In this document: piece after piece, positions 63,101 through 64,000 of the stretch | Numbering within the stretch: position 1 is the first letter of the stretch | Layout: each line of letters opens with the position of its first letter | Source of the DNA: Microbacterium aoyamense | Lineage (GTDB): Bacteria; Actinomycetota; Actinomycetes; Actinomycetales; Microbacteriaceae | Direction: 5' to 3' | NCBI RefSeq assembly: GCF_023155855.1 | Contig: NZ_JAKNUT010000006.1 | Span: forward strand, 210,382 to 274,381 | DNA length: 64,000 nucleotides | Program-made: the position numbers and the translations under genes | The notes under the pieces: model-generated | What the model was told of the DNA's origin: nothing | Database searches by the model: none | The model's input: only the letters and a program-made list of their open reading frames with translations

Positions 63101-63330
63101 GAGACTCCTGGAACGAAGGACACCGCACGGACACTCCCGGAACGAAGGACACTGCACGGATGCTCCCGGAGCGAAGGACACCACCCTGAGACTCCCGCGA
63201 CCAAGGACACCGCTCCGCGCCCGCGAACCACTCGTGATCTCGAGTCCTTCATTCCGGGAGCATCCGCAACCCGTCCTTCATTCCGGGAGCATCCGCAACC
63301 CGTCCTTCACTCCAGGAGTCTTTCGCGAGA
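63101..63330. repeat. 29-bp repeat array in inverted halves
   Basis: Four direct 29-bp units (63101-63129, 63130-63158, 63159-63187, 63188-63216) with core CTCCCGGAACGAAGGACAC are followed, after 27 bases, by three units in the opposite orientation (63244-63272, 63273-63301, 63302-63330); the first two of these are identical. The period is not a multiple of three and there are no spacers, so it is neither coding nor CRISPR. The two halves could fold into a long hairpin. The rest of the 464-bp gap shows nothing else I recognise. Confidence 0.88.
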
Positions 63331-63531
63331 GCGCCTGTGGATGTCCGGCGCGCGGTCCACGTGGCATCGCTCGATCCGCTCATCGGCGGCGCCCACTGCC
63401 GCGCTCGCACCGGCAGATGAACCTTGGCATCCGGTGTGAATGGCACCCGACACGCGCGACACGGTTGCGATCCGGCGCGGATCTCGGAATCGTGGCCCGT
63501 TCCGATGCACGCCCAACGGAAGGAGAGCACC

Positions 63532-63816
63532 ATGCTCACAATGACCGACACCGCTGCAGAGGCCGTCAAGGCGATCGTCGCCGGCATCCCCGACGTTCCT
63601 GATGACGGTGGAGTCCGCATCCGCAACACCGGCCCCGAGCGAGGTTTCGAGATCAGCGTCGCCCCCGCACCGCAGGCGACGGATGCCGTCATCGACTCCC
63701 ACGGCGCCCGCTTGTTCGTCGAAGCGGAGGCCGTACCTGCGCTCGACGATCGCATCCTCGACGCCGAGCAGGGCCAGGACGGATCCGTCCGCTTCGCTCT
63801 CGCGAACAAGGCGTGA
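63532..63816 (+). CDS. HesB/IscA-like protein without cysteines
   Basis: 94 residues from ATG 63532 with AAGGAGAG just upstream. The N-terminal TMTDTAAEAVKAIVAGI and GGVRIRNT.PERGFEISVAP resemble the A-type iron-sulphur carrier fold, followed by VDSHGARLFVE-like strands. True IscA/HesB proteins need three conserved cysteines; this one has none, so it cannot carry a cluster in that way. Actinobacteria often carry such HesB-like proteins of unknown role, possibly iron- or stress-related. Monocistronic. Confidence 0.7.
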   Translation: MLTMTDTAAEAVKAIVAGIPDVPDDGGVRIRNTGPERGFEISVAPAPQATDAVIDSHGARLFVEAEAVPALDDRILDAEQGQDGSVRFALANKA

Positions 63817-63906
63817 CGCCGACGGCGGAGCCCGGCGTGCAGGGCCGAGGCTTCGTCGACATGGGCCCCCGCTTCGGCGGTTTCTAGGGATCGTCGCAAC
63901 ACGGGG

Positions 63907-64000
63907 TTAGGTCTGAAGTAAAGCAGCGAAACGCTCGGCTGGGGTTTCCCAGCCGAGCGTTTTGCGTGGGCGGCCGTTGAGTTCGATGGCGGCATCGGCG
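63907..64000 (-). mobile_element. 3' end of an IS30-family transposase (partial)
   Basis: Thirty residues read ADAAIELNGRPRKTLGW, then ETPAERFAALLQT and a TAA, running from the right edge of the window. The pattern N-x-RPRKxLGWxTP is the well-known C-terminus of IS30-type DDE transposases. Its hairpin-forming region (aaacgctcggctggg/cccagccgagcgtttt) is part of the coding sequence. The element end probably lies just to the left, near the ggggttaggtctgaag stretch at 63904-63918. Confidence 0.85.

Noticed and set aside
63101..63330. A CRISPR array with 29-bp repeats
   Set aside because: The 29-bp units follow each other without spacers, occur in both orientations and there are no cas genes in the window.
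63931..63966. A rho-independent terminator from the aaacgctcggctggg/cccagccgagcgtttt hairpin
   Set aside because: It lies within the coding 3' end of the IS30-type transposase and its codons match the conserved C-terminus, so it is explained by coding.

Overview
The window reads as chromosome of a high-GC actinobacterium, most likely Microbacteriaceae and close to Microbacterium. Reasons: strongly G/C-ending codons, frequent GTG starts, many 4-bp ATGA/GTGA overlaps between genes, a DUF222/HNH (13E12-type) gene, and Microbacterium-like housekeeping proteins. These are readings by eye; no database search was run.

Layout. (1) 1-7.2 kb, core chromosome: a methionine ABC importer (metN, metI, and the start of a third gene), a secreted lipoprotein nuclease, a spermidine-synthase-like protein, a DUF222/HNH protein, and small DUF1801, VOC and NTF2-like genes. 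(2) 7.2-15.1 kb, accessory: an ADP-ribosylglycohydrolase/phosphatase fusion behind a paired operator and a tiny leader ORF, an FRG-domain protein, an unrecognised three-gene GTPase cluster, and a pentapeptide-repeat/NERD-helicase operon. (3) 15.2-21.3 kb: DUF6361 + phospholipase D + SNF2-type helicase, the gene content I recall for the Azaca defence system, again behind a short leader ORF with a strong ribosome binding site. (4) 21.4-56.1 kb: a large divergent defence locus. The leftward operon is GHKL ATPase-helicase fusion, DrmA, DrmB, then an AddB/AddA-like nuclease-helicase pair. The rightward operon is DrmD-like SNF2 helicase, DrmMI-like N6-adenine methylase, a 2118-residue DruE-like helicase, a UvrD helicase with a RelE-like N-terminus, and an EVE-like protein. 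A Vsr endonuclease and a Dcm-type cytosine methylase follow. (5) 56.1-58.0 kb: a small membrane protein, a PD-(D/E)XK-like protein and a tRNA-Arg(CCT) gene whose 3' end faces the island. (6) 58.0-64.0 kb, core again: VWA protein, DUF4287/DUF5655 protein, a two-component system with a PepSY protein, an NTF2-like protein, a 29-bp inverted repeat array, a cysteine-free HesB/IscA-like protein and the 3' end of an IS30-type transposase.

How the parts may work together. The 21-56 kb locus carries the DISARM proteins drmA, drmB, drmD and drmMI, but I see no separate drmC. Added to them are a GHKL-helicase fusion, an AddAB-like pair, a DruE-sized helicase and a UvrD helicase. A plausible reading is one composite system: the two methylases mark self DNA, and several helicase/nuclease machines act on unmodified DNA. 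The C-terminal half of the adenine methylase has clearly lower GC than its N-terminal half, as expected if its target-recognition region has been exchanged. The composite locus, the GHKL-helicase fusion and the GTPase cluster are the best candidates for something not yet described.
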